From Dolomedes plantarius (taxonomy: Eukaryota > Arthropoda > Arachnida > Araneae > Dolomedidae), in the NCBI GenBank assembly GCA_907164885.2, contig OU015497.1:71766398-71830397 (forward strand): DNA of 64,000 nucleotides, given 5' to 3'. Below the pieces are notes generated by a model. The model was given only the letters and a program-made list of their open reading frames with translations. It did no database searches and was not told the DNA's origin. A program made the translations under genes and the position numbers. Positions 44,816-55,974 of this stretch are shown here, one piece after another (the first letter of the stretch is position 1; each line of letters opens with the position of its first letter).

Positions 44816-46905
44816 TTTTTTTTTCTACTTCACGCGCAGATTTTACAGGCCTTTGTACAGTTGATGCGACGATAGTCATCGTCATAAACCAAGCTCGATT
44901 TCCTCCAACTGGATGTTCGAAAGGTAACTTCATCTTTTCGTCTATACCGCTTTCTCTTTAAATTACTCGTTCCGTGCTTGCTACATACTTCCTACTTTGA
45001 AAATGGCTTAATTCTTCTTTTCGGTTACGTCTCGGAAAATGCAAGGTTGACGGCAAAATTGGTGGTAGGAGATTTAGCGACAGGATAGCGAACTTAACTA
45101 AAAACTGGTTACTCATAGAACAGAAAATAATAACATTAAACCTTGCACGTAGTTGAAACGTTTCGAGCCTAAGAGTTAAAATATATCCAGAATCTTTACA
45201 AACCTTCTTTTCAAGCTTCAGAACTATACTTGTTAAGTCAGAAAATTCCAAACTCAAAATTATGAATAAATCTTATTTACCTGACAGGTCTTTCCGTTTA
45301 TGCCGGCAATATTCTGAAGTCAATCCGGACTCATAGGCAAAATCTTGATCCATATTTACGTCACAAACATTTATTACATTCCATTTACAGGAAGAAGCTT
45401 GTACAATGATGAGTTACATCACTGTACAATGATGAGTTACATCACTGTCAAAATAATTACAGCTATCAGCGATATATGCTTTCATCAAAGCAACACTTTT
45501 AAAAAGCGACTTCTACTCAAAAAAGAATACAAAAAAAATCAAAAATCGTAACAAAAACTATTTTCGTCACGGATGCCAAACCTCCAAAACTAAAAGAAAT
45601 AAAAGAAAACATGGAGGTAGAAGGGCCCGCCACCTGACGGCAAGAATAGGTCAATACTACTATCAGTAAAAAAAACATAACTGTATGGGTACAAAGACAA
45701 GGAACACTATTACTGTATGGGCACTGTAAGGGTACAAAGACACTATTTGATTTCAGGAATTTTGTGACGAAACGTGAGTGTTTGGAGCTTCGAAAACTAA
45801 AATTGCAAAGAAATCTAGATCTTGGTCGTTTTGGTAATGGCCGATTCGGTATTATGTTGTAGCGAAAATATATTTAAATAAACATTGCACAATGCCACGC
45901 TGAATCTCTTGCGATATACATTTAACCATTTGCTTAATAAAAAAAAGGGTGGATGTTATCAAAATAAAGAGTTCCTATCCGACAAAAGTTATCCGTATAC
46001 AAACGAGTTTAACGAAGTGAAACATGAAAGAAAAGAATGATATGTGCTTCACACAATAGATTAAAGATGCTGATATCCTGTCCTCCATCATTCAATTGCC
46101 TACTATATTCGGGATGAACAAGTTCAAGGTTAAGCCTCTAAGCCGATCTCTTCCGCGGTATCCACGTGTAGACAAACTGTCGTTTCAAACTGTCGCGAGT
46201 TCAAAGCCGGATTGTAAGCTAAGAATGATAACAATAAATTGTTGTCCATTTCAACGCACATTGCGTGAAACGAGGCTGTCATTTTTTATGCTCTTGAAAA
46301 TATTCTCTGCCATGAAATTGAAACGGTCTGCGTGTATGCTTTTAAAAAGAGCTTGCGCCGGCCGGGATTTTGTTCTCTTTTTTATTTCTCTTATTTTGTT
46401 CAAAATGAAATACTTTATTATTTACTGGAAACGAATGAATAATTTTTTTCATTTTGTTACCGACCAAGTATACACAGTACATTGAAGTAATGTAATGTTT
46501 CACTTTGGAGGATTCTAACATGGCTTTATTTTGGTATGGAGATGACACCTGTCTGGAAATCGGAAGTTCAGGTCAACATCCATGTCAGCCTAATTTATTG
46601 AAGGTGAATGAAAATATAGGAGCGAGAACGTGGGGCAAAGTTATAAGAGGCGCATTCAAGTTCTAAGGTATCCTATTTTTTCTCTCTCGACAGTGGGATG
46701 AGGTAGAAACGGGGTATGTTTTAAAAGATGGGATGTTCTTTACGGTTATGTCAGCCCCATCCGGTTCATAGAGAGTGCGTAGCGGAAACTGCCAGTAGGA
46801 ACGTTTTAGACTAAACGGTTATTTTACAAGAGCAATGTATTATCCGCATTTTTTCCCCATTTACGTGGGTTAACACCGCTAGTTGAGTGACATTCATCGT
46901 CAGTG
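44816..46905. other. Non-coding with two repeats
   Basis: 45091-45195 is a direct copy of sequence at 48054-48137 plus 48950-48972, and serves as the empty site for the Harbinger-like insertion (TAA at 45170-45172). 45401-45446 is a 23 bp unit (GTACAATGATGAGTTACATC...) present twice in tandem. No gene seen. Confidence 0.7.
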
Positions 46906-47520
46906 TGAAACATGCGCAGAAACCGTCATATGGACGTGAAAAATGTACGTTCATGGGTGCAAAAGTTCAAAGAAGGCCGAACATAGTGAAAGAATGAACC
47001 GAAGCAGCCACGGCCACGCATAAACAGACCTTGTAACATAACTGCAAGAGCGGAAGAAGTGGTTATGCATGGTCGCCGATCGATCGTGGAATAGGTCGTT
47101 TCCAAACTCAGCATTTCTGCAGATACGGTGACAGCTGCGTTCTGACAAGAAATTTAGAAGTTCCTTCCAGCTTTGAGGGAAAAGCAGCCGTGAAAATACA
47201 TGCGTTCTCTTCTATCACGGCAATTCTCCTGCTCATCAGCCGGCCCCCTCAGCAGCAGTTTCTCCGCAACAACAACTTTGAAGTGATTACTCATCCTCCT
47301 TACTCACCTGATCTTGCACCAAACGATTTTTGTCTTTTCCCAACGCGAAAGGACTTTCTCCGTGGCCACGCGTTTTCCTGTCGAGCGGCCCTTGCATCAG
47401 AGATATTCCAGTGGTTTTAAAAGACCTGCAAAGATGCGTCCACAGTGGCCATGCAGTTCTGGCGTCAACGTTGTGAAAAATGTGTGCGGTTAGCAGGGGA
47501 CTATGTTGAGAAGATGCAGT
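46906..47520 (+). pseudogene. mariner-type transposase remnant
   Basis: The plus strand reads DVKNVRSWVQKFKEGRT (HTH region, about 46935), RPRIN, TARAEEVVMHGRRSIVE-like and SISADTVTAAF-like blocks. It then jumps to QQFLRNNNFEVITHPPYSPD and LAPNDFCLFPTRKDFLRGHA (final catalytic acidic residue in the SPDLAPNDF motif), RQRCEKCVRLAGDYVEKMQ. At least the central catalytic part is deleted and several frames are needed. I found no terminal inverted repeats. Confidence 0.75.
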
Positions 47521-48053
47521 AGTTTTAGCTTCCTAGTGTGTGTACTTTTCAAGGAAAAAAATAGAACACCATAGAACTTAATGCACCTCGAAGAAACGCT
47601 CATCGTTTTACGTTCTCTGCTTTCCGGCGGAAAATTCAGAATAATAGTCCTAGTGTCAGTTCTGTTTCGCATAAAACACCCCCGTCTCTCCAATCACGTA
47701 AGGTCTCTCGTTCACTACTGCATTTTCCTGATGGCGATTTTCCTGTAGACTCCAAATTGACATAACACTCAGAGACAATTCTTTGACTAACTTGAGCAGA
47801 TCAGTTGTTCCAGTCACAGATATTATCTGTGACTGGAACAACTGATGTCCGTCAGCTTCGCATTAACTTTGACGCATCGTTCGAAGTTACTGATGCTGTT
47901 AGAAAACGATTGCCGGGAGTGGGTCTTAGAAACACGATTGGGAAAACGATTGTGGGATTAATTACGGAACCCTGGCAATAAGAGAAAGTCCCATTTTGAG
48001 GTCTTTTTACACAAAAGTTCCTCTTTATTCCGTACTAATCGAAAATAGGAACA
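47521..48053. other. Non-coding with a 47 bp perfect palindrome
   Basis: 47800-47846 is a perfect inverted repeat: ATCAGTTGTTCCAGTCACAG is the start of the left arm; arms are 23 bp around one central T. Nothing else recognised in this stretch. Confidence 0.85.
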
Positions 48054-48137
48054 CGAACTTAACTAAAAACTGGTTACTGACAGAGCAGAAAATAATACCA
48101 TTAAACTTTGCACATAGTTGAGACATTTCGGGACTAA

Positions 48138-48949
48138 GGGCCTGTTCACATAGGAGTCCGGTAGCGGAGCGTTAAAGTATTGAAATATATTTAACCAATG
48201 ACAAACCTCCAAACGATTAGCAACGACATTTTTAACGCCTATCTTTGGTTTATTTCCGTCTCAGAGCCATCTTTCCTTTTACGCTTCCGCTACCGGACTC
48301 CTATGGGAACAGGCTCTTAGTATGATAACTAATTGAACCACTTAGCGAGATGTGACACAGGGCCTTTTTATCGCATGGGCAAATCGGGACTTTTCACAGG
48401 GCCCCCTGATGCTAGGGGGCCCCAAAACTGTTCTTTTTACCGTGCAAAATCTATTTAATGATGTTTTTCAACATAGGTAGGGTGCCAGATAAGTGAATTT
48501 CGCTTTCTGTTTTAGGAAAAATGTTAAACTATCAGGTTGTATCAGATGTACAGCAGAAGGTGAATGGCGTTTTCAATTTGATGTGAAACATGTTTATGAA
48601 TGCTTCATCTTATCAGCCATACACTGTAATGGCAAATATAGGACTTGCATGCAGGGTTGTTTGGTTTAAATCGTTATTTGAATCAAAATTTAAATCAAAT
48701 GATTTTTTTTAAATCCTGATTTTTAACAACTTTTCCTAACACACTTGGTGTATGCACCTAGTACTTCTAATTGTAGAGTTCATAGACAGTTCTTATTTTT
48801 ATAAAGGCTCGTAAGGGGGCCCCCAAATAGCATCTGCCCAGGGGCCCCCAGCGTTCATAATCAGGCCCTGCGCCTATGATTGGTTTATTTTCGTCTCAAC
48901 GTCATCTTTCCTTTAACGCTCCACTACCGTTCTCTATGTGAGCAGGCCC
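48138..48949. mobile_element. Harbinger-like composite insertion
   Basis: Outer ends GGGCCTGTTCACATAG and ...CTATGTGAGCAGGCCC, flanked by TAA at 48135-48137 and 48950-48952. The same flanking sequence exists uninterrupted, with one TAA, at 45091-45195. Inside, 48138-48317 is itself a complete MITE with inverted ends (GTCCGGTAGCGGAGCG). A second 3' half occupies 48871-48949, and a CAGGGCC-ended block (48358-48870) separates them. Confidence 0.85.
48358..48870. mobile_element. CAGGGCC-ended element within the Harbinger-like insertion
   Basis: Ends CAGGGCCTTTT and, inverted, CAGGGCCTGAT; GGGGGCCCC blocks near both ends. No matching octamers flank it (ATGTGACA and CGCCTATG), so hAT identity is inferred from the ends only, possibly after a deletion at one border. 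Confidence 0.5.
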
Positions 48950-48952
48950 TAA

Positions 48953-49025
48953 GAGTTATAATATATCCAGAAACACCAGAGTTATAATATATCCAGTTTG
49001 GTTTGGAACGTTATGGTAATTTTTT
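48953..49025. repeat. Short tandem duplication
   Basis: GAGTTATAATATATCCAG occurs twice (48953 and 48979). Confidence 0.7.
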
Positions 49026-49172
49026 GCTACACGAGGGCTAATTAGACCGGGACCTACTGCTTAAAGCCGATTCCGAACGTCTACAAACGTCCATACAAAG
49101 TGTAGGACTCGAACCCACAGACTCAGGTAACGAGTCTGCCAGTGCCCTAGCCATTTGGCCATCGTCCGGTAC
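49026..49172 (-). repeat. tRNA-derived SINE-2
   Basis: The minus strand has an A-box-like TGGCCAAATGGCTAGGGC, a 7 bp anticodon-arm-like stem (CAGACTC / GAGTCTG, loop GTTACCT) and B box GGTTCGAGTCC. There is no matching acceptor stem, so this is a SINE head and not a tRNA gene. Confidence 0.75.
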
Positions 49173-49514
49173 AAAATAGACAGAGCCTCGTCTCAATTTG
49201 CCTCTATACACGTCCCTTATGAATGTCAAGAATACGCCTGTATATCAACTGTATCCGTAATTAGCCTATTATAGAACCTGTAAGGAAGATAGTGAGCATT
49301 TGATGCGATTAATTATAGTTTCTATATTTTCTCCATTACATTTAGCATGTTTAAGGGTTAAAGTGAGTTTTCTTAAAACCCACCTCATAAAATATTCAGA
49401 AATATAAAAAAGGAAAAATATATCAAATATTCGATTGGTTTTTGAAGAACTGTAATAAGATACTACTTAGCAAAATATAGTGTATAACTCTGTTGCTATT
49501 TCTAATGCTCAGAC
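49173..49514. other. Non-coding, no feature seen
   Basis: AT-rich, no ORF or repeat recognised. Confidence 0.45.
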
Positions 49515-49799
49515 CCATAGGCTAGCGGGCTGAGACGCGGATCCGGTTTATAACGACACCACAAGGGTTGGAATCCGAATTGGCCAGGTGCCACCTCAAT
49601 TTTGACCAAGCATCCCGGGTGGGGGGACATCTGGGGGAATCGTAACCTCTCCCAGCCTAGAGGGACATCCGGTATACGGATTTTAATCGCCCATATCCGG
49701 CCTAGACATGGAGGTATTTAACCGCGCTTATCGGGATTCGATCCGAGCACCTTCAGCACCGAAAGCCGACACGCTACCACTATGCTACATCGGACCCTG
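49515..49799 (-). repeat. tRNA-derived SINE-1, copy 2
   Basis: Reverse orientation. B box complement GGATTCGATCC at about 49734-49744 and A-box region CGCTACCACTATGCTACATC. Lacks the 3' (AAC)n end. Confidence 0.88.
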
Positions 49800-50992
49800 T
49801 ATAGCTCTTGAAACAAATATGTGATTATTACCTGAAGTGTACAGTGTGTTAATATTGCATATTTGTAATATTATATAAATCAAGCACTATCAAGTAATTT
49901 ATCAACGGATGAAATATTTAATAGAACATAAACTGAATTTAAACTCCTCTGACATTGTTACATTGTTTAACTGCATGCCGTGAGAGCAGAAACAACGGAA
50001 ATAATATACACCCACATTTTGATGTACTTTTCAAGAAAAAAAGAAAGAGTAATGCATTAAAGATGCCGAAAATGGTCGCGAATGCAGTTATTCGTAAAAA
50101 TGACATGATCATTATTTTATATAGAATATTTCCTTGAAGAACAAATAAAGTCGTTAAAGCATCACGTGAGGACATTAAGGAACCATCCCTGGAAAGAAAA
50201 TGGTTAAGTTTCAAAGCAGTTTACATAATAAAACATTCATTCCGTCTAAGCTAAGTTTTCAGTTCATTTTTTTTTTTTTTGGTTCAAACTGTAACAAGCT
50301 GCCCAACTGGAAACGTCTGCGAAACTTTTTTTTTTTTCGTAATCGTAGAAGCTACAGAAGGGAAATTGTTATGAATAAAAAGCAACTTTCTCTTGAAAAA
50401 TGTAATTTATAACATATAGTTAAATATCCGTGCGGAATACATTAGGGCCATGAATTATGTAGTTTGGTCAATCTAATTTAAATTGACTTTAGCAGTAAAG
50501 TGTTATAATATCTCAGAGGAGTTCTTTCAATAATTTAACAACAGTGATCGGACATTAAATGCGTGTTTTAGATTTTTTTTCTTATTTGGGGGGTTTTATC
50601 CTCTTTTATAACCCCCTTAGATGTTAATTTCTTTTTAATCTTTTTTAATAAAGCATGCTTCGTGAACCCCTAGGGACTTAGAGAACTAACATGCAAATTT
50701 TCCCCTTCCTAGCACTTATAGTAGTTCGAGAGATACAATAGTATTTGACTTTTAAAACGACAAAATACACTTCAAAGTGTTTGTAAAAAAATCGAATTTA
50801 AGAAAAAAATTTCAACCTCCATACATTTTTGGCCGATTTTGATGAAAATCAGTATGTTTACGTTTCCTGAGTTGTGGTTTCATATAAAAGCAAGCCGGTT
50901 GAGATACGCCATTAAATGCTTGTTTTAGATTTTTAAAAAATTTTCAGTTAGGCAGATTAAGCCCCTTTTAAACCAATTAAAGTTTGAATTGG
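49800..50992. other. Non-coding, repeat-like 3' part
   Basis: 50260-50340 has T homopolymers. 50580-50770 contains the CTAGGGACTTAGAGAACTAA / CATGCAAATTTTCC block shared with 51365, 52284 and 61177. No gene. Confidence 0.6.
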
Positions 50993-51262
50993 GCCCGAGG
51001 TAGCCTAGTGGTAGCTCGTCGGCTTTCGGTACTGAGGGTGCTCGGATGGAATTCCGACAGGCGCCGTTAAATACCCTCGTGTCTATTTCGGGTATGGACA
51101 CGTTAAACCCGTAAACCGGAGAGTCCTTCTATGAGGTCGGTGAGTGGAGAAGGTACGATCCCCCCAAATGCCGCCACTGCAATTGCTCGGTCAAAATTGG
51201 GGTAGAAACTAGCCAAGTCAGACTTCCACCCTTATGGTGCTATTATAAAAGGTTGAGATCCA
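50993..51262 (+). repeat. tRNA-derived SINE-1, copy 3
   Basis: GAGGTAGCCTAGTGGTAGCT (A box), GGATGGAATTCC (B-box position), then the body to TTATGGTGCTATTATAAA; 3' end truncated. Confidence 0.88.
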
Positions 51263-51854
51263 ATGTTAAATAAGGGTAATATAATTTCTTTAATATATTG
51301 GATGGGAGGGGGTTAAGCCCATTTCAACCCCCTTAAAATTCGAATTTTTAAAAAGGATTTCTTATCGAACACCTAGGACCTAACAGAAACTACCATACAA
51401 AATTTCAGCTTCCTAGTACAGACATACAGTGATCTGTCAGCGAGTGATTAAGTAGTATTTGGCTTTTATACATACAGACATATATCTAATACAAAGGATG
51501 ACTTCTTTAGAAAATTTAGCTTGATTTTTTTTATTGATAATTTTTTTTCAAAATTTTAACTATCAATATGTAACTATTAGATTTTTAAAATTTTTATTTC
51601 GAGAAAAGTGTTTTTTTAAATTTTATTTATTAAATTTCCGTATCCTACGGAGTATTACGGAAGCTTCGTAATTATAACAGAACACGAATCAAGGTCTATT
51701 TTCTGCTTTCATTTTACTTTAAATAGGCCCTACAGGCTCAATTGATGAGTGCTATAGCTCTTTAATAATTCGAGGGTGACTAACGTGTTTGGTATGCTGT
51801 ACTCTTATGAAAAAGGAGAGTGCAACTGATTTTGACGATTATCATCAGAAATTT
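51263..51854. repeat. Interspersed-repeat fragments
   Basis: Holds the ACACCTAGGACCTAACAGAA / CATACAAAATTTCAGC block (51363-51412) and a TCCTACGGAGTATTACGG sequence near 51644, both shared with the family at 60516-61225. No gene. Confidence 0.55.
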
Positions 51855-52070
51855 TATGGTTTTGTTGTCGTTGTTGTTTCTGGTGCCCCCTGGCCGGAAG
51901 TTCCAGACCTGGTCAACACAAGCTTCGGGCTGAAGTGTGCGGCTCCGGTTTATATAGCACCACAAGGTTCTGAGTAAGTCTTAGCTAGTTGCCACCTCAA
52001 TTTTCACGGAGCACACCCAGGGGCGATATCTAGGGGGATCGTACCCTCACCCACCCTTAAATTCTAAAAA
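51855..52070 (-). repeat. tRNA-derived SINE-1, copy 4
   Basis: Reverse orientation, 5'-truncated. Includes the tail side GTTGTCGTTGTTG (AAC-type tail) and GGCCGGAAGTTCCAGACC; the tRNA-like head is missing. Confidence 0.87.
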
Positions 52071-52420
52071 TTAATCTTTAAAAATTAACGAAAAATCAGA
52101 AAAGGGAGGTAAAGATTCGAAAAAGATTTTATTTTAAAGGAATTTTCATGATCTTTCTCGTGATATAAATTTTATAATCCTCAAATTATTATTTTAAATG
52201 CAAATTTAAAAAAAGTTACTAAAACAGCTTAAAATTTAATTTTAAAAAATCTAAGAAGAATTTTTCAAAAATCTTTCTTAGTGCACCCCTACACTATAAG
52301 AAGAATCGCCATGCAAAATTTCAGCCCTTTAGGTCCAGCGGTTTGGTCTGTGCGTTGTATGTTAGTCAGTGAGTCAGTCAGTTACGGAACTGTTTTATAT
52401 ATATAGATTATATTAATATA
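52071..52420 (+). repeat. Interspersed repeat R2, copy 1 (3' part)
   Basis: Matches 60955-61225 closely for about 240 bp (AAAATCAGAAAAGGGAGGTA, CTCGTGATATAAATTTTATA). It continues with CAGCGGTTTGGTCTGTGCGT, repeated GTCAGT and TTTTATATATATAGAT, which looks like a true 3' end. Non-coding; class unknown. Confidence 0.75.
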
Positions 52421-53869
52421 ATGTGAATTATTGTATTATTATTATTTTTATTATTATTTCATTATTAATTTTTATTATAATATTATTTTTAATTAATACT
52501 AATTATTTTTATTACATATTTAGTTATATTCATATTTTGCTTTCTTCTTTTTCGGCTTTCTTTAAGTTCTACAAGTATAATTAAATTTTTTTTCTTTTTA
52601 ATCAGTAAAACTTTTTATAATGTAATGCATATTTCCGTAATTCTATTAACTAGACTATTTCTAATAGTGATATTGTTCATTGCTTAGAGTCTCTCCAAAA
52701 AGTTGACAAGGAGCCGTTTCTAAAATTTGCCTCGGTCGTCACAGTTGATCACCCAGGTCCTGCTGGATGGTATCCCAACATCTGAAAAATTGGACCAATT
52801 GCTTGGAAAAAAAAAAAAAAAAACAACCCGGCACTTTGAGGGAAATGTTCACGCTGAGGGCTAAGATCGTCCGTTTTTTTCCGACAAAGTGCACTTAAAT
52901 ACCATTTCACATATGGCCAGTAGCGGATGAAGCGTAAGTTGCCAAGCCGATTTTTTGAGAAATCCGCGAGAGAAAACTACTGCATTAATTTACTTCATTT
53001 TGGTCTTAAACGAAATATTTTAATCTACAGATGTGTCAAATTTGGTTTTTGTAACCGCAATTCCAATTAATTAGCGATAATTTACAATTAAAAATTGCTT
53101 TCTGCACATGCTCAGTGACATGTTTCAATCTGGCTTTCGATACTTACTAAGCACGAGGCCGCATAAACACGTTAATTTGTTTATTCCGAGGAATCTCTCT
53201 AGCTCGCTGTCTGCCGTTTTTATTTTTAATTATGCTTGTGAGATACAGTATTAAACCCGACGAAAACTGTTTATTTCGCGCTTTTGAGTAACCCCATTTC
53301 TTTTTATTGGGTTCAATAGCAATTTTTTAAAGTGTATTTCTCTATTCTTAATATGATTTCCACCATTTGGCAATGATGTGTTGAGCATAATTTGTGTATT
53401 AGTACATTTATTTACTATCCAGTCGTCATGTTTTGACGGGTACCAACTAGTATTATTTATTACTTAGGATATTTATTCACGGTTGAAAAGGAAATTTTAT
53501 TGGTTAGTTATTAGGCAGTAAAAAAAAAAAAAATCACCTTATGTTTATCATTTACTGCAGACGAATTTATTTCAAAATTGTCCGGAGACTATTCTTAATC
53601 GACGATAATGCTCATTGGTAGATTTTACAAATATACGTCACGATGACTCCTCTTTCGCACGGATAAATTTTCGCATGTTCCTACTCTAAAGCTCAATACC
53701 TTTGGTTCAAAGAGGGACGAAAGTAATTTTTTAAAAATCAATGGTTTATTTTCTCAAAAATTAAATTAATACAGAAGGGAGTAGCTCAACTAAAAAAAAA
53801 AAAACATTTCTCCTGCAGATTTTGTTTAATGCCTTTTATCATGTTGGATCATCTTTTCAAAAAAAAATT
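52421..53869. other. Non-coding, no feature seen
   Basis: AT-rich with several A homopolymers; no ORF or repeat recognised. Confidence 0.45.
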
Positions 53870-54150
53870 TCAGGTAGTCACTTCTAACGAAACTACCGCG
53901 GGTTATTAACATAGGATTACTTATCGTTGCTTACCTCTTTTGTATACATATATGTATGTATGTGTTGTGTATATATGTATCTATATATATATATACGTAT
54001 GTATATATATACATATGCATGTCAAAATTTTCACGCATTTTCGTAGACTGGGTTTAGCGCGCTGCCAAAATTATAACTCGCGACCCAGGACATCTGAAAT
54101 TTTGCTTTCCGGAGAACAGTTATGAAGGAACGTAATCCTACGTTAAAACT
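53870..54150 (+). repeat. Interspersed repeat R1, copy 2
   Basis: Same order of blocks as 37893-38111. A TA/TG-rich spacer (53940-54017) replaces the T-rich spacer of copy 1. Confidence 0.8.
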
Positions 54151-54235
54151 TGTATTACGCCGTTTGCTGAAACGAACGGGAAATTGTCTAGATAAAGATA
54201 ATATCTTTGCCTCAGGTTCGTAGAATGTATCTCAT

Positions 54236-54455
54236 ACTGAAGCTGCTAACTTTCGGCCCCTGACAATCGGTGCCCCATGCGCGCGCTTCTTGCACCTGTC
54301 CGATGATCCGCGCATACGGCTTTCAAGAGAGTCCATTGATACTTTGACCATTCCTGCAAGCGAAAGTACAAAAGCTATAGGGGAGGGGTTTGAGCTTAAA
54401 GTTATTGCTAAACTCAGAGGATGCAAGCAACCGGGATGCCGCAGAATTCCATGTT
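54236..54455 (+). pseudogene. Possible non-LTR retrotransposon RT fragment
   Basis: The plus frame reads EAANFRPLTIGAPCARFLHL and continues open to a stop near 54455. NFRPLTIGS-type residues are the hallmark of R2/RTE-like non-LTR reverse transcriptases just before the catalytic core. The rest is not clearly RT-like, so this is a tentative call. Confidence 0.35.
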
Positions 54456-55397
54456 AAACTAGCAAAAATACTTATGAGGGGGGGGGGGACGACGACTTAT
54501 TTCAGTATATTATTGAAATTTTGTTTCGATATAAATTTACCTCTCATTAAAAATTTGTGACCCGCAAAAAATGTTTTTAACGGTCTTATTTGTAAAAGAT
54601 AAATTTTGAAATGTTTTAAGTTGGCGAGGAAAAAAATATTCTAGAAATAAAATGAAGATAAATTATTTTATACCTTTAAAATAAACTGTTTCCAGATACA
54701 GGGACTTAATGCAAAACAATTCGTCAAGCCCGATAAGGGTTCGTTTTTCGTTTATATTTTTGAGGGACTGAATTATTTCTGAAGAGCTAATACATAAAAT
54801 AAGTACGCATGTGTTGCGGAAGTAGGACGGATTTCGAAGCAGCAGCTGTGGGCAATGTTTTATTTCTTTTCTCCAAACACTTGGCTGGAGGTAGAGCAAA
54901 TGTTTCAAACTTCTTATTTATGTTCCAAGAGTATAGTTCGATTCTCCACTGAAACGTCCAGTGTAATAAAAGTGACGTTATTGCCTCTCATGACTAGTGA
55001 AAGGGAAGTAAGTCTGTTTTATAATTACAGAAAGGGGAATCTTGAAGGTTATTCATATCCAGTCATATGCGATATTTAAGTCCTCCTCCGATTTCAAGAG
55101 GTAACGAACAAAGTGAAAAACCTCGAGATGTCAGTATGAATAATTACATGATAAAAAGAACTTTTTATATGCCATGTTTTTAAATTTTCTGTTGAATCAT
55201 ATAAACTTGACAATTCTATGTATTAATAAATATTTTAAAAAACAATTTTGATGAATTATCCCATCAACTTGAAAGAAAATGAAGTTAATTGAAAGTTAAC
55301 TTGCGTTTAACTTTTCGTTCCGTCCCGGACGATAGATGGCTGCACCAGTCTACAAAACAAAATTAACTGAAAATGAATTCAATCCTGCTTAAAGATG

Positions 55398-55398
<1 letters not shown>
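54456..55398. other. Non-coding, no feature seen
   Basis: A G homopolymer at 54479-54488; otherwise AT-rich with no ORF recognised. Confidence 0.45.

Positions 55399-55436
<38 letters not shown>
55399..55436. repeat. Compound (CA)n(TA)n microsatellite
   Basis: CA repeat followed by TA repeat. The region 55437-55861 after it is non-coding with nothing recognised. Confidence 0.93.
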
Positions 55437-55861
55437 ACTGTAGAATTACGGCTTCAGGTTTTAAACCAAGTTGTAGTCGGGATATTACCCATCAGGTACC
55501 CAGGTCAAATATCACTCGGAGATCTGCCATACCATTTATTTAAAATATACTACACAGTGCGTTAGACACTAGAGAGAAAAATGAAAAACACATATACAGC
55601 TTTCACTAGCGAGGTGGGAGATGTCCCCGCTTTTAGTGTCTGCCGTGGAACTCATGCCTTAAGGATTCGAAATGTACAGGAGCAATTATATAACACACTA
55701 ACACACTGTTGTATAACATCGTTGCCATCTGGCTTGAACCTTCCAGGACCGAATGGAGGGATTTCCAACTCTCTAATATGTTGATTTCTTCGCAGTTTCA
55801 GATCAAAGGTAAAAATATTTCCATACGCGTAACAAAAAATGCATTGAAATGGAGATTTGCG

Positions 55862-55883
55862 ATATATATATAAATATATATAT

Positions 55884-55974
<91 letters not shown>
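55862..55974. repeat. (TA)n microsatellite
   Basis: TA repeat with three interruptions, running directly into the left end of Tc1 element B. Confidence 0.95.

Noticed and set aside
49062..49171. tRNA gene on the minus strand
   Set aside because: A and B boxes and an anticodon-like arm are present, but no acceptor stem can form. It is a SINE head.
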